From positions 62,001 through 126,000 of the forward strand of contig JASANG010004095.1 of assembly GCA_030248215.1 (NCBI GenBank): DNA of 64,000 nucleotides, read 5' to 3'. Position numbers and translations under genes: made by a program. Every line of letters begins with the position of its first letter. Position 1 is the stretch's first letter. The DNA comes from Enoplolaimus lenunculus (taxonomy: Eukaryota > Nematoda > Enoplea > Enoplida > Thoracostomopsidae). Under the pieces are notes generated by a model that worked only from the letters and a program-made list of their open reading frames with translations, was not told the origin of the DNA and made no database searches. This document shows positions 47,405 through 58,886 of the stretch, piece by piece.

Positions 47405-47565
47405 TATTAAGCACTCGCCAAACCCCCGTCGAAGGCGCCGGTGCCAAGACCACGGTCTCGCTGGCGTGAATTTGTAATCGACGCCTACGCCCGAACATTG
47501 GGTTCAATGGGCAGTTAGCCGCAGCCGGCGCCCACGACTACTAGGAATCGACCTTCCCACCTAAT
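47405..47565. other. GC-rich island, unassigned
   Basis: CCCCGTCGAAGGCGCCGGTG ... CGCAGCCGGCGCCCACGAC: about 160 bp far richer in G+C than its surroundings, with no convincing frame, termini or RNA fold. It could be foreign, an old structural-RNA piece or a repeat seen once. Confidence 0.4.
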
Positions 47566-48143
47566 ATTAACGTATCATCAAAAAATTCTTTCTAAATGAA
47601 GTCATCTCTTATAATTAATATCGCAAAAATAATAAAAAAATCATTAGCAAAACAATATACATTTTTCGCTAAAACGCCAGGGTCATTATAAATTTGTCTT
47701 TACCCGTCTTGTTTTACTACTGCTAAACGCGACGTATCTCAAAATTGACGTTTTTTACACTAAGATATATAAATATTTGATGCAAGAATTGCAACCAAAA
47801 TTACGCGTTCTCTACTGCAGTTTATATATTATGTTTTGACCAAAACAAAATAATATATATTGTCGATATGAGAATATTGATTTTTTGCAATAATATCACT
47901 TTTTAGCAAAATATGATATAAAAAAATCTAGCGGCACCCAAAGTAGGCGTTATGCGCTCAAGGTCGGAAACAACATTGGTAATTCGTTTGTTGTTTTGCG
48001 TCCGCAACAGAAACGCGCACACAAGAGGGTTACGTTTAATTTTTGGACATTTGTGAGAAAATTTACCAAAAAAATGGTTAATTTTTTCGAAATATATACT
48101 TGCACGATATCACGAAAAGTAACAGTTCGTTAACCAAAGCCAC

Positions 48144-48415
48144 GGCTAATGTAAAGAATAGGGGCAGCACAGTATTATAAGCATTTTCCCAAGCCTAAAG
48201 TCTATTAAGTTTAAGCCTAAGCCAAAGCCTAAGTCTAAGCGTAAGAATGAGCATATTCCTAAGCATAAGGCTAAGCGTAAGCGTATGAATAAGCATATTC
48301 CAAAGCAAAAGCCTACGGCTAAGCCTAAGCCAAGCAAAAAAATTTGTCTAAAGCTTAAGCTTACTATTTTCTAGTCCCAGAGAAAAACGTTCCGCCCCTG
48401 ATCTTTACATGCGCC
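48144..48415 (+). mobile_element. hAT-like MITE (type A) with TTAGGC array
   Basis: Left GGCTAATGTAAAGAATAG, right CTGATCTTTACATGCGCC, identical 8-bp duplications AAAGCCAC (48136-48143, 48416-48423). Hexamers are mixed with GTAAGAATGAGCATATTC units. Confidence 0.88.
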
Positions 48416-48810
48416 AAAGCCACGAATATTATATGTTGTTTGGATATATTAATAATTTTTTCTACTTAAAACATTCATTGGTGTAAAGCATTCATTGATA
48501 ACCCGAGGGGAAACTTTAATTCATATCTATGAGCTGGAGTGTTTAATTGACCACGTTATCTTGGTTAAATTTAACCGAAAAATTTTGACAACGAAAACGC
48601 CTTGTAAGAAAATTATTTACGGATGCTGCAACTGGACCACACATATATCAAAACATTATGCCTCTGCTTTATTAAAATTTTAAACTTTATGGCCTGTATA
48701 TAATGAAATTAAGTATGCCTATTCGGTTCAGGATTTTCTGCTGATTTGCAATTTGCATCGAGTTTATATTAAAGTTTGTTAACAATGTAGCAACGATAAA
48801 TTATACTCAT

Positions 48811-49571
48811 AAAGCCCGATTTACACGCGCAAGTTTTTGCAAGAAAAAATTGCACGTGCAAGTTGTATGTGCAAGTTTGGTTACAAAACAGCTTTGAAGT
48901 TCTCGCAGTTGCAAATTATTCACTAAAATTTATGCTTTTAAATCAAATTAGCACGTGTGAACGCAGTCGCAAGTAGCTTGAATTTCTTGCACCTGCATTT
49001 TGATTGGCCAGTCAGAAACTGTGTTGCTGAGCGATTTTCAATAGTTTAGAGTTTTTGAAGTTATTCAAAAAGTTTAAATTAATTCAAATATCTAACTTGT
49101 TTGATATTTCGCAGACGACGGCGATAACGACGGGACTAGGTTTCAATTTCAAAGCATTCAATAGAAATTGCATCGGTATGAAAGCTTTTTCAAGTGAAGA
49201 AGTTTCGAGGAAAACCTTAATTACGCATGAATGTTTCGTACATCTGAAGCTTGCAGCTGCAAGTTTTTTGAAAAATTCTTTCGAAAATCTTGCAGCCGCA
49301 ACTTATTCATGATTAATATATGCGAAGAATTAATTCGTAGATATGAATACTCCTGCAAGTCGAATTCATTTATCATTCATTGGCTAACCTGATAGAGTAT
49401 AGGTTATGTTTGATATTTAATGCAGTGGTCTGCAAATTATTCACATAAATTCATGTCAAGATTCAGAATGAAAGTTATGATTCTTTACAAATACTTGCAG
49501 CTGCAAGAATTTCGTGCAAATTACAGATGCAAGTTCTCTCTGCACAAACTTGCATGTGTGAATAGGGCTTA
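48811..49571. mobile_element. AAGCCCTATTCACA inverted-repeat element, long copy
   Basis: AAGCCCGATTTACACGCGCA to TTGCATGTGTGAATAGGGCT, about 760 bp. Repeated CTTGCAGCTGCAAG motifs inside. One 85-codon frame (49055-49312) lies within it and is likely chance. Confidence 0.8.
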
Positions 49572-49734
49572 AAAAACAAAAGCATGTTTCTTGTTTTATC
49601 TCGATTACTGTAAAATAAATGCTGAGTATACAATTTTTCCATGGTACAATTTCAAATTCAAAAACGACGTGGGTCCGGGAGATTTAGGCCATCGAAATTT
49701 TCGTAACCGGCCATATGAGGCGAATTTATCTGTA

Positions 49735-49943
49735 CACTGCAAAAAAATGGTGAGTCAAATTGACTCTCTCCGAAATAGGCACTACAGGACTATACAAACT
49801 CAGTCAAATTCGACTCCGCCAGAGTCAATTTCGCGTCACTGAATCGTACGTTTGACTTTAGCAGAGACGAATTTGACTCAGTTTGCCTAGTCCGGAAAAC
49901 CCTATTTCAGAGAGAGTCAATTTGCCTCACCATTTTTTACAGA
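49735..49943. mobile_element. GAGTCA palindromic MITE
   Basis: CACTGCAAAAAAATGGTGAG to CCTCACCATTTTTTACAGAG, TA on both sides, arms as in the other copies. Confidence 0.9.
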
Positions 49944-50510
49944 GTATGGGAACGCCCATCTCCGCCCGCTTCGGCCTTGAACAATTTTTGAACTGATTCC
50001 AAAAATTTTCTATCATTGAGGTCTCACAGTAAAACATTAAAAACTGCAACAATTCCAACTTATACAGTAATTTACACAAGTTACCCTAATATTGCTGTTA
50101 CGTGATTGTAAATATTGAAACGCAATAACGAATTATCGCTAACATTCTTCAACTAAATTAAAATTTTACGGAACAATACAGCAAAAAGATATTCTTTTTG
50201 ATTTTAAATTAACTTGTTCGTTTATACGTCATGTCTGCAATCACAATTGTAATGTCAGGATGCCGTCAGTCAAGTGCTTTTTTACAAATTTATTGGACAC
50301 CGTAGCCATCAAAGCTTATTATGGGTGCAGTTGTTATAAAAACAGTATCTACAAGGACAGACGACAGTGTAGAATGTTTAAATGTCATGGATATTTTTGC
50401 ATTTTATAGACATAGCGTATTTGACTGCGAAAAACGTAAATAATATTTCAAAATGGTATCTTACATAAATATACATATCTGACTGTTTGATTTTGATAGT
50501 CCTTAAAAAA
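49944..50510. other. no gene seen
   Basis: AT-rich, no long frame and no recognised repeat. The same holds for 46168-46648, 47566-48143 and 50705-51164. Confidence 0.5.
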
Positions 50511-50704
50511 TTGGACCCGTCAGGGGCGGAACGTTTTTCCGTGGGACGTGAATAGAATAAGCTTAAGCTTTAGACTAATTTTTCGCTTGGCTTAGGCTTA
50601 GGTTTTGGTTTAGGTTTAGGAACAAACTCACTCTTATGCTTAGACTTAGGCTTACGCTTAGGAATAAGCTTATAATACTGTTCCGCCGCTGTCCTTTACA
50701 TTGA
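50511..50704 (-). mobile_element. hAT-like MITE (type A), reverse orientation
   Basis: Starts near GGACCCGTCAGGGGCGGAAC and ends with TGTCCTTTACATTGACC. Contains AAGCTTAAGCTTTAGACT and short TTAGGC runs. Confidence 0.75.
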
Positions 50705-51164
50705 CCAAAAATTGACACGAAGTTCGAAAATACAACACGAGTTTACTTAAGCTCATCAATAATTTCAAGGCTTTTGGCAATTTTTCTGCCACAAATTTGA
50801 GCCTAACTCTAACCCCAAACCCAAGCCTGAGCTTGAACATAAGCCAAAGCACACTGGGCTTACTTAATCTAAGGCTAAGTTATATGCCAAAATCTGAAAA
50901 TTTCAAAATTGTTGAAAATAAATGTACAAGAGCCAGTTCCGATCAGGTTAAAGGTACAGATTGTGCCAAACCAGTTATTGTGACCTAAAAATTGTGGTTC
51001 CTTCGTTTTAAATAGATTTAATAAAGTTTATACAGTCCAACACATTAGAAGCATTTTTCTGTAAATAAATCAAAATTTACGCAATTGGCAAGACTAAATG
51101 TTACCAAAGCGTATTGGTTTAACTTGGAATCGAAAATTTCATTGTCGGATTTAATACAGTCTGT

Positions 51165-51365
51165 ACGCGCTCCTGTTCGAAGCTTTGCTCAAAGTTGACG
51201 ACCACGCCGTGCAACGCACCGAGGCCATTTTGCAATTTAGTCATGCATGCTACCACTACATCATGTGAACGATTGTAACAACTTCATATTCCGGTATATG
51301 TGCACATGTATGGCAATCCATGGTTTACACACCGTTACCGAGCACATATCCTGATAAGCCCGTTA
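51165..51365 (-). repeat. third, diverged copy of the tRNA-bearing repeat
   Basis: Reverse complement of the 16.5-kb unit: GTAGTGGTAGCATGC, CGGCGTGGTCGTCAAC, GAGCAAAGCTTCGAACAGG and a GGTATATGTGCACATG hairpin end are recognisable. Explains an apparent reading frame here. Confidence 0.7.
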
Positions 51366-53518
51366 AACCTTTTGCTCAGCAGAAAAGGATCAATAAACTA
51401 GCGGATCTTGCAAAATCCTTGCATGTCCCTTGTAAAATATTTTGAGCCAGTCAACAAATGCTGAACAGGGCTGCCGTTCCCGATGAAACAAAGCGAATGC
51501 TTAAAAGTTGAATTATTTAACATCTCAACTCGTCTGCATCAAAATGTTGTTAAACATTGTGAAATAATTTACACTTAAACCGGGGCCAGTGATTACATTT
51601 CAAAGCATACTTAATCAAATGTGTAAATACTTCCCACATGAGGTTCGCTACAGAAGAATCGCGTTCGAACTGAACATAAAATTAATTAAATCGAAACAAA
51701 CCCCTGAAAACTGTAATACTAAAAGACTTGACCATTTAGTAGAACCCTTAGCTGCGGTTTCAGAATTTTTACTCTATGCTAATGGGCTAATTTTCTGAGG
51801 GCAGAAAATTGTAAGATAGTGACCTTACCAATATTATCGCAAAAAATATTCAGATGAGAGGTGCGTACGCCTCAAGAGCGTCCGCAGAAAATTATGTTTG
51901 AAGAGGCACGGAATAATTTTCGGGCGCCCCTATAATTGCAACTGAAGATTGTTTACTTTTAGACCGAGTCAATTTGGGTAGACACCAGCTAAATTTGGAG
52001 AGGCACGGAACCCAACCCCAATGCCCTCCGCAGGGACACTGCTGGTACGCCTTCTCTTCCACCCCCTCTTTTCTGGGTCCGTTAGTGCGTACGCTGTGTC
52101 ACATCACGACCGTAGTATTTTGAAAGACAGCGTTGTTGTTCAAATAAAAAACCAAACCGATTTTCTAGCAAAGTGTTTTTACTGTCGCTATTTCTATGAT
52201 CCATTGGCTATCGAAATTTGGCCCATGTAAAGATCAGGGGCGGAACGTTTTTCAGTAGGACTAGAAAAGAGTAAGCTTAAGATTTAGACTAATTTTTTGC
52301 TTGGCTTAGGTTTAGGGCTTAGGCTTAGGATCAGGAATATTCGTATTCTTACGCTTAGGCTTAGGCTTAGGCCTGGGAATATCCTTATTCTTACGCTTAG
52401 GCTTTGGCTTAGGCTTAGGCTTATAAATATTCTTATATAATACTGTTCCGCTCCTGTTCTTTACATTTGTCCGAAATTTGAACAAAACAGTTAAACGGGG
52501 TTTGCATCAAACGCGAATAGCAGAAACCATGACGATAAATCAAATAACAGAATTTCATTTGTTTAAGTTTTTTCGAAATTATTTTTTTGAATTTAAAAAT
52601 CTATGAACAAACGAACATTTTACGGAGTCTAAATGATTTGCCATAAGCGCTTCGCTTCATCTAACATCCGAAACTTGATGGATTGCGTTAGCGCACCAAA
52701 AAGCACATACGTCCGGCAATTTGTCCCTAAAAAATTCACTTTTTATCAAAACACCGTGACCATGGATAACCTCAAACTTAAAGCTTTGTTCGAAGCGCAA
52801 AGAAGTGTAAACATAACAACTTTTACACCCAATATTTGACATAATAACAGTATAAAAATGAAATTTTCAAAGTTTGTGAAACAAACAAATGCTTTTATAA
52901 ATTAGCCAACATATTAATTTCACACTTGTACAAATTTGAAGTCGAAAACATTTCGTTACAAAAACAAATTTCCGATACGCCAGCAGCAATAGTATTCGTT
53001 CATAGTCAAAACCGACGCTATTTCAACTGTAATTAGCAAAACTGTCTGTTTTTTTGTTAATTTTACACACTAATTCTCGTTTGAAATTCTATGTGAAAAC
53101 GAAATATATTCGAATTTTGACCAATGATGGGTATACATTTGGGAAAATATTTTACACTTTTTTGTGAACAAATTGTCATTAGCCATATAACATAATATTA
53201 TTGATTTAAACACACTGCGCTCACCGATGTTATATCAAACCATATTAGCGTCAATTAATTATTTTCTATACTGGCAAATCCGACCTGGGGGAACACAGAC
53301 TGTGGTTCCCCTAGTTCAACAGAGATAAAAACAATGTTTTTACAGTTTAGTACTAAAATTGCGTTTGGGTTCATGATCGCACGAATTCTATCAAGTGCGC
53401 TCCCCGTATGAATTAAACGCTGCTACCGTTTGAACCAATAAGATTTTATATGTATGGTACTTGTGAAATTGTCATTTTTCAAAGATATATAGTTGAAAAT
53501 AGCTGCAAGTATAATTTT
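51366..53518. other. mostly unassigned, one MITE inside
   Basis: Besides the type A element at 52220-52471, short frames of 60-70 codons on both strands (51589-51798, 52021-52230, 52633-52842) are seen. GGCACGGAATAATTTTCGGG and ACACCAGCTAAATTTGGAG at 51916-52000 recur at 55715-55810, marking a dispersed repeat. No gene can be supported. Confidence 0.4.
52220..52471 (-). mobile_element. hAT-like MITE (type A), reverse orientation
   Basis: Left GGCCCATGTAAAGATCAG, right end TTCTTTACATTTGTC, identical 8-bp duplications CGAAATTT (52212-52219, 52472-52479). The interior has TTAGGC hexamers with ATTCTTACGC spacers. Confidence 0.88.
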
Positions 53519-53750
53519 GGCCCATGTATAGAACAGAGTCGGACGACCGATGTATAGAACAGAGTCGGAACAGTAGTATAAGCGTTTTCCGAAGCCATAG
53601 CCTAAGCCTAAGCGTAAAAATGAGCCTATTCCTAAGCCTAAGCATAAACCTAAGCATACGCCTAAGCAAAAAAGTAAATTTAAAGCTTAACCTAACTCTA
53701 TTTACAGCGCCACAGGAAAACGTTGCGACTCTGTTCTTGTACAACATGTA
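53519..53750 (+). mobile_element. hAT-like MITE (type A) with repeated left end
   Basis: GGCCCATGTATAGAACAGAG is followed after a few bases by a second copy of the same end (CGATGTATAGAACAGAG), then a hexamer array and a worn right end near ACTCTGTTCTTGTAC. The doubled end suggests insertion into, or slippage within, a related copy. Confidence 0.75.
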
Positions 53751-54154
53751 TCCAAAATGGTAAATTCGTAATTTTGTTCGACAAACTTTACGGTGCTAAA
53801 TTATAGCCGTTGAAACTGATTTCTGGTGTATTTTATACACTTAGAACGATATTGAGTTCTTTGAACGATCGTTGAACTGACCCACGAATACTGCATGCCA
53901 ATTAAAACAATATGTTGAGCAGACAAAAAAGCGATAAAGTTAAACGTGTAAAAATGTAAAACCACTCACAAAGACTGAATTCTACGAGGTATAAAATAAT
54001 GTTCGCAATTGAAACACATATTTCGAGAGGTTTATAACCCCTCGTCGTTAAAATACTTCAAGTGTTCTTTACTATTAAATGCTGAAATTCTCTCTGCGTA
54101 TGGAAAACGAAGGGGGGTGGGCAATTACTGAGTGAGCTGAAAATACGGGATCAT

Positions 54155-54745
54155 GTTTACTTTTAGGGTCGTGCCGTTTTTCAGTGGCGTTGAAACTGAG
54201 AAACCGTAGATGTTAGACCATAATTTTTTTGCTTATGCATAGCCATAAGCCAGGGTTCTACCGTAATTCCTGTTCCGGCTGGAATTCGTGCAAGAATTCA
54301 ATTCCTGTTGATGTCGTGCAGGAACCGGAAGTTTTACGGTTTTGTGACAAATTACTGATAATCATTTAAATATTGGTAAGTTTTACGTTGAAACAACGTC
54401 ATTTCGAAACGAATGTTTTTGCAATTAGTTCAATCTTGTTAATAAACTGTTTCTGATTTGTTTTTGCTAAACATGATGACGAAATCGCTGAAAATACACT
54501 TAAGCCATTTTTTGACAATTTTTCAAAACAATCCACCTGTAATTCGGTGACAAAAATTATTTCGAATTCCGGTCCCTGTTCTTGTTCCGGTTCCTGCAAA
54601 GAAGTTCAATTCCTGTTTCCGTTCCGGCAAAACTTAGTTCCCGCTGGAACCCTGAATAAGCTTAGGTTTACACTCTTTTAACTCTTCAGCTAAGGCTTAA
54701 GTTTAGGAGTATACTTAATCCAGAGTTGCGGCCGTAAAAGCAACG
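54155..54745 (-). mobile_element. probable type B element split by another insertion
   Basis: A left part with TTTTTTTGCTTATGC and a right part with AAGCTTAGG ... GAGTATACTTAATCC ... AAAGCAACGTT resemble the two halves of a type B element, separated by the CAGGGTTC element at 54251-54654. Confidence 0.5.
54251..54654 (+). mobile_element. CAGGGTTC inverted-repeat element (nested)
   Basis: Starts CAGGGTTCTACCG and ends CGCTGGAACCCTG, rich in TTCCGG/CCGGAA. It shares ends and composition with 10575-10990. The short open frames inside are not coding. Confidence 0.65.
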
Positions 54746-55047
54746 TTCATCAAAAAAAAATCAACCGGTTTGAAGAGAAAATCTTTCTCAACATCAAATT
54801 AATGCTGTCCATAAATTTGTCGGTCACAAAAAGCGAAGACATCCGCAGGACGAGACACTGCTCCCTTACCAATTCCGCCCGGGCTAAAAACTGTAATTTT
54901 ATTAATTTTGCGCTATTAAGTTACGCACGAAAATCCATATATTTCACAAATGCTTGGAAACTGTTCAAAACAAACGATTACACTTTTTGAACCGTCCAAT
55001 TTGACCTTTTAATCTATTTTATGCAGCAATCACGCAGGGTAGCTTAC

Positions 55048-55309
55048 CTTGTGACCAGAACGTTCCTTCGTAGTCCGCTGTCCAAAACAGCGCCGGCTGG
55101 TTAGTCTCGTTCTCAGGTTTCGCAGTCAATCGAGTAGTTGAAACAGCAGTTGTATTGAAACCAATTACTTCAATTGCGTAGATTACATTTAATGTACCAA
55201 CTGTGTACCATAAACCACAAATAAACCAGCAAAACAGTGACAAGTTTGATAATAACACTTGTAAAGAAGATATTTTACAAATTGAACGCTCATCAGTCAC
55301 ACTCTTCAT
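55048..55309 (-). CDS. possible first exon of a second gene, SID1-family-like
   Basis: An ATG at 55309 opens 87 codons to a good donor (CAAG|GTAAGC), phase 1. Residues 15-37 (LQVLLSNLSLFCWFICGLWY) form a signal peptide or membrane anchor. The mature part has two NxT/S glycosylation sites (FNTT, ENET) and NQPALFWTADYEGTFWSQ, which roughly aligns with the N-terminal beta domain of SIDT1/SIDT2 (pattern P-x-L then S/W-x-Q). A 14-nt segment at 54883-54870 with good splice sites could be the next exon but is too short to trust. No further exon was found. The exon is probably real; the family call is weak. Confidence 0.4.
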
Positions 55310-55489
55310 GGCATTTTATCGAATTGGTTGCAACAACGTTAACCGAAAATGTTAATATAACTGCGGAATGTGGGATTATTACATAATAAAGTATTCGGTT
55401 CCATAATCTGAAATAAGAGTAACGGGTTCATCGTTTAAAATTGACGTTGAATGACTAAATTACGGTAAACAATGCAAAAGATGTTTGTC

Positions 55490-55686
55490 GAATATAAGCC
55501 TAAGCCTAAGCCTAAGCCTAAGCTTAAGCCTAAGCGTAAGCCTAAGCCTACCCCTAAGCCCAAACCTAAGCCTAAGCCTAAGCCTAAGCCAAAGCCTAAG
55601 CCTATACCTAAGCGTAAGCCTAAGCGGAAGCCTAAGCCTAAGCCTAAGCCTAAGCCTAAGCATAAGCCTAAGCCACAGCCTAAATC
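55490..55686 (+). repeat. AAGCCT/TTAGGC array
   Basis: About 32 hexamers with scattered variants, between GAATAT and CTTGTAAAAAAATTACG. No recognisable element ends. It lies about 180 bp upstream of the putative second-gene exon on that gene's strand. Confidence 0.85.
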
Positions 55687-55987
55687 TTGTAAAAAAATTA
55701 CGTTTGTGTTGCACCGAATAATTTTGCGGCGCCCCTACAATTGCAACTCAAGATTATTTATTTCTAGACAGAGCCATTTTGGGGGTGGCACCAGCCAAAT
55801 TTAGCGGAGCACGGCATCCTCCCAATGCCACCCATGGGAACGCCCGTATATGAGTGGCACCCTATGTAAATTTCAAATATTTCTGTTCTCTACTCACCCC
55901 AGAAAGAAAAATTTCTTTGTCATGAATAAGTGCAATCCAGGCCTTAATTTACAGCTTGATAAAAAGTATTCTCTTTGCTGCTTTTCA

Positions 55988-56225
55988 AAAAACCACAAAT
56001 ATTTTTCGATTTAACAGCACATTTCAGGAGTGTAAACATACACTTACTTTTCATTCATGCGGTAAAAACAGTTTAAAAATTCAAGTTTTTTTTGCATTAT
56101 CTGGTTTCAAGTTTATGTAAATTTTCAGTGGACAAAGATCAACAAATTCTTAGCCACACTTTAAAATTCTTTACCCGCGGATATACCCGAGTCAAAACTT
56201 TCTTACCCGTCCCGCGTTTACCCGT
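55988..56225 (+). repeat. dispersed repeat with ACCCGCGG end
   Basis: TTTTTCGATTTAACAGCAC, CATTATCTGGTTTCAAGTTT, TTTACCCGCGGATATACCCG. Related GCGGGTAAAAA ends occur at about 61855-61950 and 62170-62260. Confidence 0.6.
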
Positions 56226-56363
56226 GGTAAACCTGTAGCTCTGGATAGCATTAAACGGTACAGCCAGGTACTCTACAAACTATGAACAATGTTTATGCTA
56301 AGGACAAATTTTCGTAGCCTCTCGCGGCGTGGCGTCAAAGTACTCAATACAGTTTCCACGGTA

Positions 56364-56571
56364 CACTGTAAAAAACGGTGAGTCAAATTAACTCTCTCGG
56401 AAATAGGCTTTTCCTGACTACACAAACTGAGTCAAATTCGACTCCGCCAGAGTCAAACTTGCGACATAGTTAATCGAATTTGACTCTGGTAGAGTCGAAT
56501 TTGACTCAGTTTGTGTAGTCAGGTAAAGCCTATTTCCGAGAGAGTCAATTTGACTCCACATTTTTTGCAGT
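56364..56571. mobile_element. GAGTCA palindromic MITE
   Basis: CACTGTAAAAAACGGTGAGT to CTCCACATTTTTTGCAGTT, TA-flanked; closest to the 30230 copy (CTGACTACACAAACTGAG). Confidence 0.9.
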
Positions 56572-56798
56572 TTAGAATCGAAACAATCATCCCTGATGCG
56601 AAGGCAACTAAATATAGTGCAAATTGTCGAATTACACAGCTGTTTTTTGTATTATTTAAACAACTGGTTTCATAATTCGCACATAAAAGCATGTGTAAAT
56701 AAAAGGCAAATATTTGCATATTCCACAGTTTTTGCTAATTAAAAATAAAGACAGCTTAAAGAAAAACAAAGAAACGGTGTATGTTTCATAAGGTGTAT

Positions 56799-56990
56799 GG
56801 CCCATGTTACTTTAACGGGTATCCACGTTTCTGGTGAGTCTATAAAAGAGTAGGTTTAAATTCTAGATTACATTTTTTTTGCTTTGGCTTAGGCTTAGGC
56901 TTAGGTTTACGAACTCGTTTTTGCAACGTTTAGGCTTAGGCTTAGGAATGCGCTTAATCTACTGTTACGCCTCTTAAAGTAGCATTGGCG
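56799..56990 (-). mobile_element. hAT-like MITE (type B)
   Basis: GGCCCATGTTACTTTAACG to CTCTTAAAGTAGCATTGGC, with TTTCTGGTGAGTCTATAAAA and TTAGGC runs. Confidence 0.82.
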
Positions 56991-57144
56991 TATAATGCTG
57001 TATTCACACGCCGTCAAAAGTTAAAGTATAGTTTCAGTGACAGTTGATTGCGAAAGCCGCTGATTTAATGAAACCAAATATTAAGCAAACCGAATACTGG
57101 ATTGGTTTAAGATAAAAAATTTACCTTAAAAAGTTTGTAACAGG

Positions 57145-57427
57145 GGTTGGCGTGGAAAAAACCCCAACGACAAAAAATGCTTAAAACGACCGCTATTCTG
57201 CGTGTTTTTGTTTGATCCTACATTTCCAGATTGCATTTTTTTGCTTAGGCTCAGGCTTAGGCTTAGGTTTCGGCTTAGGCTTAGGCTTCGGCTTAGGCTA
57301 AGCTTAGCTTAGGCTTAGGCTTAGGTTTTGGCTTAGGCTTAGGCTTTAGGCTTTAGGCTTAGGCTTACGTTAGGCTTAGCAATACGTTTACTCTACTGAC
57401 GCACCTAAAGTAAACATTTGCCCATGT
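57145..57427 (-). mobile_element. hAT-like MITE (type B), diverged, long TTAGGC array
   Basis: A worn left end, TTGCATTTTTTTGCTTAGGC, about 20 hexamers including GGCTTCGGC variants, and CACCTAAAGTAAACATTTGC followed by CCATGTA at the right. Confidence 0.65.
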
Positions 57428-57917
57428 AACAATGAAAAACCCTATTTGAAGGTCTATTGAATAACTAAAATCCATAAGTTTGCATGCAGTTAATAGCTGG
57501 CAAATGCCAGTGTTTAGACATCCCGACACTTTTGTAGTATGCACCCTATGCTTATCATGTATAGTAAAAATGATGTAAGACAGTCATTTGATCCTCTGAG
57601 TATCATTTCGGCGACAGATTTAACGAACAGTTGCTTTGCGTTTAAAATAAGCATTTTTGAACTCCGGTACAACTTAAAAACTCTCTGCCCATCTTGTTGA
57701 AAAACTATGCATTAATGCATTCATTTTAAGCATTTGTACTTAAAATTTGAAAAATTGAAACGTTTTGGTTTTTAGCCTGAGGGCAAATAACGTTGCGCTT
57801 TACGTTACATTAAAATGATAGCAATTCTGAAACGTTCTAAATAACACTAATTTGACATTCTTGAGCAAATTTTGAGTTCAGAGGCTATTAATGACGTTAA
57901 CAAGCTTTTATGCCAAA

Positions 57918-57950
57918 TACTGTAGTGACCCAAATAACACCGAAGACTGA
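57918..57950. mobile_element. solo end of the TACTGTAGTGACCC family
   Basis: TACTGTAGTGACCCAAATAAC only; no partner end nearby. Confidence 0.55.
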
Positions 57951-58075
57951 TATCGCTTCTGGTTCAGGCTGACGTAACTGATGCTAATCAGCTTACAGAG
58001 TGTTGTGTATCATTACGTTAGCCAACAGTGGAATTTGGATAGTTTTTATTAATATACGGTAGTAAAACTCGTAGA

Positions 58076-58145
58076 GTTGCGCTGTACTCGCCGCCCGACG
58101 CCGTACGCAGACGCGTCCGACAGCGCGAGGCGAGTATAGCGCAAC
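58076..58145. repeat. 70-bp GC-rich foldback
   Basis: GTTGCGCTGTACTCGCC pairs with GGCGAGTATAGCGCAAC; the centre (GACGCCGTACGCAGACGCG) is partly self-complementary. It stands out sharply from the AT-rich neighbourhood. Confidence 0.8.
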
Positions 58146-58401
58146 CCTATGGCACAACCCATAGAGTAATCTAAATTGTGAACTAAAAGTTTATTTTGTT
58201 CAGAATGTAACATTCTACTATAAGAAATAACTGGTCAGCCTGGTTGCAATATTTGCAATTCTACTTGCAATATTTAATAGGTTCCTGTAGCAACTTGAAA
58301 CCCATTCGAAACAATATGCATATAGCTTAACAAAATATACACGTAAACTAATGAAAATTTCTGGACAAACAAAATCTGAACAATTTTCTATAAATTCGTT
58401 T

Positions 58402-58440
58402 GAACGCTGCAACAAAATACGTATGTGGGGCAGTCCAGCT
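58402..58440 (+). repeat. ATACGTATGTGGGG motif, copy 3
   Basis: GAACGCTGCAACA then AAATACGTATGTGGGGCAG and TCCAGCTT. Confidence 0.7.
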
Positions 58441-58886
58441 TAAATATATAGATTTACATTAATCAACTTTAATAATGATTTTTGGTGCCCATGAAACCAA
58501 TACGGATCTTAGCTAAGGTTATATACTTTTTTTGCGCTCAGGCTCAAAATTGTGACTTTCTGTTTACCTACGACTTGTTAATATATCTATACAATTCTAT
58601 AAATTTAGCATGGTGAGAACAAGCCAGAGCTTTTACTTGGATTATATTTTACATCTGAAAGACAAAAAATTTACCAAAGCTTAAAGCGCTATTTGTAATT
58701 AGTTGGTGGTGCAAGCAACACCCCCCACAAACCCCATTATTAGAGGCCTCTCATTTTTTTCGAGGACCACAAAGTTATAGAGCTGTGAAACATTTTATTG
58801 GGTGCCTCTCACACCTGTGTATTGAGGAAAGCCCGACTATCATAACTCCTGCCCTGGTTATAATGGACAAAGTTCCAAACAGGCCG

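Noticed and set aside
51165-51260. Apparent minus-strand exon (LQNGLGALHGVVVNFEQSF)
   Set aside because: It aligns base by base to the tRNA-bearing repeat at 16.5 kb, so the frame is chance within a diverged copy.
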